Below are positions 1 through 5,785 of a stretch of 7,352 nucleotides of DNA, piece after piece; within the stretch, counting starts at the first letter, position 1; every line of letters starts with the position of its first letter. The notes under the pieces were generated by a model. That model was not told the origin of the DNA and searched no databases. It worked only from the letters and a program-made list of their open reading frames with translations. The translations under genes were made by a program, and so were the position numbers. The DNA comes from Calditrichota bacterium (GTDB taxonomy: Bacteria; Zhuqueibacterota; Zhuqueibacteria; Residuimicrobiales; Krinioviventaceae), in NCBI GenBank assembly GCA_003818595.1, contig RPQV01000162.1, positions 1-7,352 of the forward strand, written 5' to 3'.

Positions 1-71
1 GTTTCATGGAAAATCTGATGCTTGAGGTCGAGAAGGAATTGGACAGTCTGGCGGAAACAGAGTCCCGATGA
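1..71 (+). CDS. C-terminal end of an unidentified protein (partial)
   Basis: A frame open from the left edge reads FMENLMLEVEKELDSLAETE-SR and stops at TGA 69-71. The stop overlaps the ATG of the next gene (ATGA), which suggests both are on one mRNA and translationally coupled. The visible tail is acidic and probably helical. It is too short to assign to a family, and the role cannot be inferred beyond likely co-expression with the TtcA-like gene. Confidence 0.6.
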   Translation, partial: FMENLMLEVEKELDSLAETESR

Positions 72-796
72 CCAAGCTTCATAAAACGCTGATCGCCCGC
101 ATGGACAAGGCCGTGTGGGAATATCGAATGATTGATGACCATGACGTGTTGCTTGTCGCCGTCTCAGGCGGTGTGGATTCGATGGTCCTGCTTGATTTAT
201 TGGCGCTGCAAACTCCTCATTATGCACAACATGTGGAAATTCGGGCGGTATATGTCGATCTTGGATTCGGCGACCAGGCTGAAATGCGTTGTCAGGCGAC
301 GCAGACATTCTTTGATCGCACAAGGGTTCAAGGCACGATCGTGCGCACGGATATTGGACCCTATGCGCACAGTGACGCCAATCGGGAGAATCCTTGTTTT
401 CTTTGCTCAAGGATGAAAAGGCGGCGGATTTTCGAGTGCGCTGAAGCATTAGGCTGTAATAAGATTGTTTTTGGGCATCATAAAGACGATATTGTCGAGA
501 CCTTATTGATCAATATGATTTGGGGACGTGAAATCAGCACTATGATCCCCAATCTGGCTGTTTTTCAAGGCAAATATCATGTGCTTCGTCCACTGCTTTA
601 TGTTGAGGAAGTTTTGATTAAAAAATTTGCGAGGGAACGAGCATTGATCCCCATCGAGCAGGAATGCCCCTCTGATGGACATACGAAACGACAATATGTC
701 AAAGAGATGTTGGATCGGCTGGACCATGATTTTAAAGGCGCCAAAGAGAATATTTTTGCCAGTATGAAATGTGTAAAGAAGGATTATCTCCTCTAA
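68..796 (+). CDS. TtcA-family tRNA 2-thiocytidine biosynthesis protein (PP-loop ATPase)
   Basis: This 242-residue cytoplasmic protein belongs to the TtcA branch of PP-loop ATPases. Known members adenylate a tRNA base and thiolate it (s2C32 in E. coli TtcA) using a [4Fe-4S] cluster held by three cysteines. Seen here: the PP-loop SGGVDS at residues 33-38, the PCFLC motif with C110 and C113, GHHKDD at 136-141, a 'LRPLLYV' segment near 173-179, and a lone third cysteine C200 in ECPSDGHTKR. These match the TtcA layout of two Cys in CxxC plus one distal Cys. The protein is shorter than E. coli TtcA (about 310 residues) and has Val where TtcA usually has Lys in SGGKDS, so it fits a shorter subfamily often labelled simply 'TtcA family'; the exact tRNA target is uncertain. 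The start at 68 is favoured by the ATGA overlap with the preceding gene; there is no strong Shine-Dalgarno. TilS is less likely because TilS lacks the CxxC pair and this C-terminal pattern. Confidence 0.88.
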   Translation: MTKLHKTLIARMDKAVWEYRMIDDHDVLLVAVSGGVDSMVLLDLLALQTPHYAQHVEIRAVYVDLGFGDQAEMRCQATQTFFDRTRVQGTIVRTDIGPYAHSDANRENPCFLCSRMKRRRIFECAEALGCNKIVFGHHKDDIVETLLINMIWGREISTMIPNLAVFQGKYHVLRPLLYVEEVLIKKFARERALIPIEQECPSDGHTKRQYVKEMLDRLDHDFKGAKENIFASMKCVKKDYLL

Positions 797-948
797 TGTT
801 TCAGCTTTTCCATTCAACCAGACTGTGTGAAAACAGAAAAAAGCTGCACCCTGAGCGAGGTAAAGTGGAACGGAATCGAGGTTGGCGCCTCGAGCGGAGA
901 TTAGAGGGAGTATAGGAAGACCAGAACAGTCAGCCTCCTCCCCGATTC

Positions 949-975
949 TGCGTCCCAAATTGCATTTGGGACGCA
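949..975. repeat. Perfect 12-bp palindromic hairpin (copy 1)
   Basis: TGCGTCCCAAAT (949-960), loop TGC, then the exact reverse complement ATTTGGGACGCA (964-975). The sequence is related to the hairpin at 1063-1089, so it looks like one member of a dispersed palindromic repeat family. No U-run follows on either strand, so a simple intrinsic terminator is unlikely. Confidence 0.85.
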
Positions 976-984
976 ACTTGTCTT

Positions 985-999
985 CCAAGCTTTGCTTGG
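985..999. repeat. Small hairpin CCAAGC-TTT-GCTTGG
   Basis: Perfect 6-bp stem with a 3-nt loop. It lies ten bases after the 12-bp palindrome and shares the AAGC/GCTT core with the hairpin at 1039-1053. It is part of the 949-1089 cluster. Confidence 0.65.
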
Positions 1000-1038
1000 T
1001 CTTTCCTGCGGATGTCCCGTTGATCGTGCGGCATGATT

Positions 1039-1053
1039 CGAAGCAAAGCTTCG
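1039..1053. repeat. Small hairpin CGAAGC-AAA-GCTTCG
   Basis: Perfect 6-bp stem with an AAA loop. It is the counterpart of the TTT-loop hairpin at 985-999, and the two small hairpins sit between the two large palindromes, giving the cluster a roughly symmetric large-small-small-large order. Confidence 0.65.
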
Positions 1054-1062
1054 CTCCCAATT

Positions 1063-1089
1063 TGCGTACCAAGTGGAACTTGGGACGCA
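1063..1089. repeat. 12-bp palindromic hairpin with one mismatch (copy 2)
   Basis: TGCGTACCAAGT (1063-1074), loop GGA, ACTTGGGACGCA (1078-1089). Eleven of twelve positions pair; the exception is A1068 against G1084. The right arm differs from that of copy 1 only in its first bases (ACTT versus ATTT), which supports common origin of the two. Confidence 0.8.
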
Positions 1090-1170
1090 GAATAATGAGA
1101 GACATCAGGGAGAGCGTTCCGGATGGTTCCATTTTACATTGTTGCTCATTTAAACCCATTCAATTGATCT

Positions 1171-2037
1171 ATGTCAGAGTTAAAATTATCCTATTATTTG
1201 AATTGGCATGGTCTGGAAGATTTTGCCTATGATTTTGATGAACGGGGAATCCCTCGCGTTCAATACGCCGGCGCCATCGGATTAAAATATAATGCGATCA
1301 CCATTTCACAATGGGGTCTGCACAATCTGCAACTGTGGGAAAATGGTGGTGATGAAAAAGCATTGGCACAGGCTTTGAAGTGTGCCGAGTGGCTGACGGA
1401 AGCATGTCAACCCTGGCAGCACGAGAGTCTGGCTTGGATCTATGATTACGGTTTTGATCTCTATGGACCCAGGCCGCCGTGGATATCGGGTATGGCGCAG
1501 GGGGAGGCGATCTCTTTATTATTGCGCTGTTTTCAAATATCAAAAGCCGAGCGCTATTTGGATGTCTGCCGCAGGGCGGTGCGCGCCTTTCATTACCCGG
1601 TTGAACAAGGCGGGGTGACTGCGTCGCTGAACGATCTTGTTTTTTTTCAAGAATACCCGCTGCAAAATCCGGTGCATGTGCTCAACGGCGGCATCTTTGC
1701 ACTCTGGGGTGTGTATGATTATGCCACCTTTTTTCGCGATCAGCCGACAATGATTTTGGCAGAACAATGTTTGGAGGCGCTGCGTCGTTACTGGTCACTA
1801 TGGGATGTCGGCTATTGGACGCGATATGATCTCTACCCGCTGCGACGTTTGGCTTCGCGCATGTATCAGGAACTGCATGTCAGACAATTTCATGCGCTGG
1901 CTGATCTCTTTTCAGAGCCATTGTTTGCCCAGGTCGCTGATCGTTGGCAGGAGCAACTCGACAGTAAGCTCACTCTCGCCCGCTGGGCGGCTGCAAAAGG
2001 GATCGAAAAGATACATCTTGCGTTGAGGAGACGATGA
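1171..2037 (+). CDS. D-glucuronyl C5-epimerase-like protein (C5-epim_C domain)
   Basis: This 288-residue protein resembles the C-terminal alpha-helical catalytic domain of glucuronyl C5-epimerases, which convert D-glucuronate to L-iduronate within a glycan by proton exchange at C5. Family-like segments seen in order: QYAGAIGLKYNAITISQWGL (31-50), WISGMAQGEAISLLLRC (104-120), FFQEYP (158-163, giving an E161-Y162 pair), VLNGGIFALWGVYDY (170-184), and WTRYDLYP followed by MYQELHVRQFHALA (216-244), with Tyr residues at 219, 222 and 232. The Glu-Tyr pair and distal tyrosines are where animal GLCE places its catalytic residues (recalled alignment, not computed). The protein lacks the N-terminal beta domains of the 617-residue human enzyme. 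It has no signal peptide or membrane segment, so it is predicted cytoplasmic. An in-frame TGA at 1165-1167 rules out an upstream start; no clear Shine-Dalgarno precedes 1171. The gene overlaps the following glycosyltransferase by ATGA. The polymer substrate is unknown. Confidence 0.85.
   Translation: MSELKLSYYLNWHGLEDFAYDFDERGIPRVQYAGAIGLKYNAITISQWGLHNLQLWENGGDEKALAQALKCAEWLTEACQPWQHESLAWIYDYGFDLYGPRPPWISGMAQGEAISLLLRCFQISKAERYLDVCRRAVRAFHYPVEQGGVTASLNDLVFFQEYPLQNPVHVLNGGIFALWGVYDYATFFRDQPTMILAEQCLEALRRYWSLWDVGYWTRYDLYPLRRLASRMYQELHVRQFHALADLFSEPLFAQVADRWQEQLDSKLTLARWAAAKGIEKIHLALRRR
2025..2030 (+). promoter_or_regulatory. Shine-Dalgarno for the glycosyltransferase
   Basis: GAGGAG lies three bases before the ATG at 2034 and inside the last codons of the epimerase gene. 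Together with the ATGA stop/start overlap it indicates coupled translation of the two proteins. Confidence 0.6.
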
Positions 2038-3083
2038 AACGACTGCTGCTGATCAGCTATTATTTTCCGCCCCTGGGATTGGGCGGAACCCAGCGGGTGG
2101 CCAAGTTTGTCAAATACCTGCCGCTCTACGGATGGCAGCCGACCGTCGTCACCGTCAAGACGATTGCTTATTGGGCGTCCGATTTATCGCTGATGCGCGA
2201 TGTCGCCGCTGCCGAAATCGTGCGCACCGAGTCCCTGGATCCTCAGCGGTTATTGGCGCGATGGCGTCGAAACAAAGGTCACGTTGCGGGTCTGCGCCGG
2301 GATAATAGTGCGGCAGCCTTTGTTTATCAAAATATCCTGTCTCGAATTTTCACTCCCGACAATAAAATACTCTGGCGACCTTGTGCGTTGTCCGCGATTG
2401 CCGGCTTGATGCGCAGATCTCAGTTTGATGCCGTCATGACGACGTCTCCGCCGCATTCAGTGCATTTGATCGGACTGAAAGTCGCGCAGAAGTATAAATT
2501 ACCCTGGTTGGCGGATTTCCGCGACGGTTGGGCCGGAAGCCATGTCGTTTACGAACCCAACCGCCGGTATTATCACCGCAATCTGATTTTGCAGAACAAG
2601 GTTGTGTCGTCGGCCAATGCTGTAGTGACCTGCTCACCTGGAATCGAAAGCTCCTTGTGCAGCCGGGAAAGTCAGCGATCAAAATTTCATCTGATCACCA
2701 ATGGATTTGATGAAGAAGATTTTCCTCAGATGATGGAAAAGAGAGAACGAAGAGATGACTTTACATTGTGTTATTGCGGCACGATCAATAAATGGGCGAA
2801 TCCGGCGCCTTTTCTCAAGGCATTAAAGCAGGCTTTGGCGATAGAACCGCCACTGACTCAAAAGTTGACCGTTCAGTTCATTGGCTTGGATACGCTGGGA
2901 AGTTTGGCGGCTGACGTCGATCGCCTGGGATTGAGCGGGGTGGTACAAATCATGGGACATCTTCCGCATGACCGGGCCGTGGCTGAAATGAGTCGCGCAG
3001 ATGCGCTGTTGTTGCTGGCCCAGGCCCGTGAAACCGACACCTTTATTCCCGGGAAGACCTTTGAATACATCGGATCGGGATAG
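2034..3083 (+). CDS. GT4-like glycosyltransferase, cut short by an in-frame TAG
   Basis: The frame encodes 349 residues of a GT-B fold, family 4-type glycosyltransferase, which would transfer a sugar from a nucleotide donor in the cytoplasm to a growing glycan or lipid carrier. Seen: N-terminal MKRLLLISYYFPPLGLGGTQ with the usual glycine-rich acceptor-domain loop (14-19), TTSPPHSVHLIGL (136-148), LPWLADFRDGW (156-166), ITNGFDEEDF (221-230), the donor-domain start TLCYCGTINKWANP (244-257), VVQIMGHLPHDRAVAEM (303-319), and IPGKTFEYIGSG (338-349) just before the TAG. Relatives continue with Lys/Arg-Pro-Ile-Leu after the glycine; here the next codons after TAG read Pro-Ile-Leu-Ala-Leu in the same frame. 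The truncated product keeps the donor-site glutamate region (E344) but loses about 75 C-terminal residues, including the helices that normally close the donor domain and pack back on the N-terminal domain. Activity of the short form is doubtful. The full frame would end at 3308. Confidence 0.85.
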   Translation: MKRLLLISYYFPPLGLGGTQRVAKFVKYLPLYGWQPTVVTVKTIAYWASDLSLMRDVAAAEIVRTESLDPQRLLARWRRNKGHVAGLRRDNSAAAFVYQNILSRIFTPDNKILWRPCALSAIAGLMRRSQFDAVMTTSPPHSVHLIGLKVAQKYKLPWLADFRDGWAGSHVVYEPNRRYYHRNLILQNKVVSSANAVVTCSPGIESSLCSRESQRSKFHLITNGFDEEDFPQMMEKRERRDDFTLCYCGTINKWANPAPFLKALKQALAIEPPLTQKLTVQFIGLDTLGSLAADVDRLGLSGVVQIMGHLPHDRAVAEMSRADALLLLAQARETDTFIPGKTFEYIGSG

Positions 3084-3308
3084 CCCATTTTGGCGCTGAG
3101 CAACAGTCATTACACCAATGATCTGCTCAAAGATTATGCGCGGGCGCGCATTGTCGCGGCTGACGATCCCATGGAAATCGCCGGGCATCTCGTGGAATTT
3201 ATGTGCTTCGCCCCTCTTGCGCCCGCTGCCGACCCTCAATTTATCAACACATTCAATCGCAGGCTGCAGACGAAGCAGCTGGCTGATTGTCTGAACGCAA
3301 TTTCGTAG
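3084..3308 (+). pseudogene. Separated C-terminal part of the glycosyltransferase
   Basis: Directly after TAG 3081-3083, the frame of the upstream glycosyltransferase stays open for 74 codons (PILALSNSHYTNDLLKDYAR... to ...LADCLNAIS) and ends at TAG 3306-3308. The content matches the expected family C-terminus: PILAL, then a predicted helix, a 'RIVAADDPMEIAGHL' segment resembling the 'vv..~d.~~i~~~l' stretch of related enzymes, and a final helix with KQLADCL. No frameshift is needed to join the two parts, since a single base change (AAG to TAG) explains the break. A TTG at 3090 with GGGA 9 bases upstream could permit reinitiation, but the fragment alone has no complete domain. It is best read as part of a 2034-3308 gene of about 424 codons. 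Confidence 0.75.
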
Positions 3309-3318
3309 AGAGAGTATC

Positions 3319-5457
3319 ATGCGATTATCGAGATGTTTTTGTATCCTTTCATTTTATCTGCTCCTCGGCCGATTAGCGGGACAGTCTTATATCTGGCCGA
3401 CGGATGCCGGACAAATACTGACATCCACCTTTGCCGAGGCCAGGAATGGTCGATTTCATGCCGGGATTGACGTCAAAACGTGGGGACAAACCGGTTTTCC
3501 GGTTTTTGCGATTCGCGATGGCTATGTTTCACGCATCCGCATATCGCCGTTTGGTTATGGTCGGGCTCTCTATTTGACCCTGGATACGGGAGAAGTTGTG
3601 GTTTATGCCCATTTGGAAAGATTCAGCGATGAGATACAACACTATGTGAAAGAAGAACAAGAACGACGAGAGAGCTATGAGATACAGGTCTATCCGGCCG
3701 AATCGCAGTTCTCGTTCAAGCAGGGGGAAATCGTTGGCTATAGTGGTCAGAGCGGCGTTGGCTATCCTCATTTACATTTTGAAATGCGCGACAGCGGCAA
3801 TAATCCCATCAATCCATTGGCGAAGGGTTACCAGCTCAAAGATAGCATCGCGCCGATGGTTTCCAAAGTGCTGCTTCAGCCCATGGATGCTCTGTCGGCG
3901 GTGAATCAGGATTTTGAACCCGTCATCATCACGCCGGTGTATGAAGGAAACGGGCGCTATCGCGTCGCACCGGTTCTCGCCGTATCAGGTCGCGTGGGAT
4001 TCGGGATATCCGCATTTGATCAAATGGAGGGTGCGGATAACCGGTTTGGAATTTACCGCAATGAATTTTACCTGAATGATCAGTTGGTTTTTTCTTCTCA
4101 ATATGACCGCTATTCTTATGACGAGAACAGGCAGTTCAAGCTTGATCGAAATTATCGGCAGATGATGCGGGGCAATGGCTATTTCTATAATCTGTATCGC
4201 GATGTCGGCAATTCACTCCCGTTCTATGACCGTACGGATGATTATTATGGCGTGATTGACTTTATCAAGGAGTTTTCCCTGGAGAATGCCTATTTTCTGC
4301 AGGGGAAGATTGTGAATCCTCCGCAAACGGTTACAAAGGTTTGGGGGCGCGAACATCAATATCGCCTGGTCTGCTATGATTATTGGGGAAATGCGGCGGA
4401 AGTGCGCGGTCGATTGCAGGTTGATGGAGAGCATTTAATTTTGCCGCCGATTGAACAGGAGGAAAGCGACACGCTTTTCCAGCCCAATTGGGTGGAAGCG
4501 TGGAATGACGGCGAAAGTGACCGCCCGCAGGAAAAAAAATATTACAGGGTCAGCAGCCAATATTATGATGATTATATTCGATTATCATTTTTGGCACAAG
4601 AGGCCGGATTGGAACCTCCGCGAGTGAGTGGACGGTTATGCGATAAAGAAGAATTTGTTTTGCCTTTGCTACGGATCGGGGAAAACGAGTTTGTCGGCGC
4701 CTGGCCGCTTGCGGAATGTTCAAGTGTTCCCCTCGAATTGACGATTGAGAGCATCACTCGATCAGGTCAGGTGCGGCGGCAGAAAGAGTCGTTCGGTTTT
4801 GCTGTTATTGCTCGCGGCAAGTCACAGATCTTTGTTACCGATGAAGGCTTGAGCCGAATTGAATTCTCTCCCCGTTCGCTTTACAAAACCTTATTTCTTC
4901 GTCATCAAATCGAGCCGGCGAGCGTTGGCGGCGCCCCGCAAACCGTCGGAGGGTGCTATCGTTTTGAGCCGGCGGATGTGCCGCTGAATGCCGGCGCCCG
5001 GCTGACGCTGTCATATCCTGCCGACGAGGAGTCACCTGCCAAATTAGCGATCTATCAAAAATACGGCGATCAATTTCAGTTTTTAGATAATATATTGAAC
5101 GGGCAGCAGCGCACGATCTCGTCGCAGATCAGCGGCATGGGGGAATTCGTGCTGTTGCGGGATGGCACGGCGCCGCAAATTACAGCGCTCGTGCCGTATG
5201 ATCAAAGCACCCTGCGCAATACAAAACCGCGACTATCGGCGTCATTTTATGATGAGCTTTCCGGCATCGGCGGAGAAAACAGCCGCGTTTTGCAGCTGGA
5301 TGGGCGCAAGGTGATTGCTGAATATGACTATGAAAAACCAGAGTTATTTTATCAGCTGGAGGAATCCTTGAGCGTCGGTAAGCATATTATCGAGGTCATC
5401 GTGCGGGATCGGAGCGGCAACGTCTCTTCTCAAAGACACACCTTTTTTATCCAATGA
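3319..5457 (+). CDS. Secreted M23 (LytM-type) metallopeptidase with C-terminal Ig-like domain
   Basis: The 712-residue product starts with an N-terminal signal peptide (basic MRLSR, hydrophobic core to about residue 17, likely cut near LAG-QS at 19-23), so it should act in the periplasm or outside. The M23 domain follows directly: FHAGID (H47, D51), YAHL (H98) and PHLHFEM (H151, H153). In LytM these positions are the Zn ligands (first His, Asp, last His of HLH) and the catalytic histidines, so the active site looks complete. A polar, charged insert (about 103-130, EEQERRES) separates YAHL from the FKQGEIVGYSGQSGVGYP segment. Residues about 180-610 form a long beta-rich region that I cannot assign (for example RFGIYRNEFYLNDQLVF, 242-258). 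Residues about 617-712 look like a bacterial Ig-like domain (APQITALVPYDQSTL, then GKHIIEVIVRDRSGNVSS). Known M23 enzymes cut peptidoglycan cross-bridges or other peptides; the substrate here is unknown. GAGAG (3310-3314) precedes the ATG and only 10 bp separate it from the glycosyltransferase frame, so it is probably co-transcribed. Confidence 0.9.
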   Translation: MRLSRCFCILSFYLLLGRLAGQSYIWPTDAGQILTSTFAEARNGRFHAGIDVKTWGQTGFPVFAIRDGYVSRIRISPFGYGRALYLTLDTGEVVVYAHLERFSDEIQHYVKEEQERRESYEIQVYPAESQFSFKQGEIVGYSGQSGVGYPHLHFEMRDSGNNPINPLAKGYQLKDSIAPMVSKVLLQPMDALSAVNQDFEPVIITPVYEGNGRYRVAPVLAVSGRVGFGISAFDQMEGADNRFGIYRNEFYLNDQLVFSSQYDRYSYDENRQFKLDRNYRQMMRGNGYFYNLYRDVGNSLPFYDRTDDYYGVIDFIKEFSLENAYFLQGKIVNPPQTVTKVWGREHQYRLVCYDYWGNAAEVRGRLQVDGEHLILPPIEQEESDTLFQPNWVEAWNDGESDRPQEKKYYRVSSQYYDDYIRLSFLAQEAGLEPPRVSGRLCDKEEFVLPLLRIGENEFVGAWPLAECSSVPLELTIESITRSGQVRRQKESFGFAVIARGKSQIFVTDEGLSRIEFSPRSLYKTLFLRHQIEPASVGGAPQTVGGCYRFEPADVPLNAGARLTLSYPADEESPAKLAIYQKYGDQFQFLDNILNGQQRTISSQISGMGEFVLLRDGTAPQITALVPYDQSTLRNTKPRLSASFYDELSGIGGENSRVLQLDGRKVIAEYDYEKPELFYQLEESLSVGKHIIEVIVRDRSGNVSSQRHTFFIQ

Positions 5458-5521
5458 AAAGAAAAAACCTGGTAACACCTCAATTTTGGGAATAAATCAA
5501 TTCGCCTGACGACTGAAATGA

Positions 5522-5580
5522 TTCACGCAAAGCCGCAAAGAACGCAAAGAAGAATTGACAGGATCGGCCTCGCACGGAGA
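5522..5580 (+). repeat. Dispersed repeat copy A (CACGCAAAG ... CCTCGCACGGAGA)
   Basis: TTCACGCAAAG begins at 5522, with three CGCAAAG units at 5526, 5534 and 5543. They are followed by CCTCGCACGGAGA at 5568-5580. The same two blocks recur in the same order on the minus strand at 5707-5683 and on the plus strand between 6961 and 7082. Confidence 0.75.
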
Positions 5581-5666
5581 AGACGAGGAGAAAGAATTCC
5601 ATTAAAAATATGATCGTGTTGAAATATTGAACTCGTTAACTTGTGCCTTTGTAAATGGATCATTCC

Positions 5667-5707
5667 CCTTTGTGTCTTGGTGTCTCCGTGCGAGGTATTT
5701 GCGTGAA
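5667..5707 (-). repeat. Dispersed repeat copy B, inverted
   Basis: Read on the minus strand from 5707: TTCACGCAAA, TA, CCTCGCACGGAGA, then the period-8 units CACCAAGA (5682-5675) and CACAAAGG (5674-5667). The blocks match those of copy A but are closer together. Being inverted relative to A, it forms nested stems with it. Confidence 0.75.
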
Positions 5708-5746
5708 GGTGCGGATGTATATGTTACTCATGACTGAGGTATTACA

Positions 5747-5773
5747 AACCCTCAGCCGTTGAGACTGAGGGTT
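5747..5773 (-). terminator. Probable intrinsic terminator of the aldolase gene
   Basis: Perfect 9-bp stem AACCCTCAG (5747-5755) / CTGAGGGTT (5765-5773) with a 9-nt loop, starting 12 bases after the aldolase stop codon. In the minus-strand transcript the stem is followed by a short U-rich run (GGGTTTGTAAT). The U tract is weak, so efficiency is uncertain. It could also act on the + strand as a barrier for the convergent M23 transcript, although the + strand lacks a T tract. Confidence 0.55.
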
Positions 5774-5785
5774 CAGGTTTAAAGA

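Larger units (their letters stand above)
797..1170. other. Intergenic region with hairpin cluster, no gene
   Basis: No credible gene was found in these 374 bases. The first part (802-809 with 839-846) can form an 8-bp CAGCTTTT/AAAAGCTG stem, but with a 29-nt loop it is not a typical terminator. A 6-bp stem TCGAGG/CCTCGA with a 6-nt loop lies at 876-893. From 949 to 1089 there are four compact hairpins, listed separately. Open frames that cross this stretch on both strands encode translated palindromes (LRPK/LGRN-type runs) and are artefacts. No convincing promoter for the 1171 gene could be picked out. Confidence 0.7.
5458..5785. other. Convergent intergenic spacer with nested inverted repeats
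   Basis: This spacer lies between the 3' ends of the M23 gene (+) and the aldolase gene (-). It holds no gene. It contains an outer imperfect inverted repeat (GTAACACCTC 5472-5481 against GAGGTATTAC 5736-5745, 9 of 10 pairing), a 10-bp perfect pair (5522-5531/5698-5707), a 13-bp perfect pair (5568-5580/5683-5695), and the aldolase terminator hairpin. No U-tracted terminator was found for the M23 gene on the + strand. Confidence 0.7.

Noticed and set aside
802..846. CAGCTTTT/AAAAGCTG stem as terminator of the TtcA-like gene
   Set aside because: The loop is 29 nt and the stem is A/T-rich with no U tract after it.
503..1159. 218-codon open frame on the minus strand
   Set aside because: It overlaps the end of the well-supported TtcA-like gene, and the rest translates the hairpin cluster into repeated RPK/LGR-type runs. 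There is no domain and no ribosome binding site.
882..1232. 116-codon open frame on the plus strand
   Set aside because: It is translated palindromic repeat sequence and runs into the start of the epimerase gene in another frame.
3081..3083. TAG as a pyrrolysine codon
   Set aside because: Glycosyltransferases are not known pyrrolysine proteins, no pyl gene is visible, and the same frame uses TAG as its final stop at 3306-3308. A Lys-to-stop mutation or sequence error is simpler.
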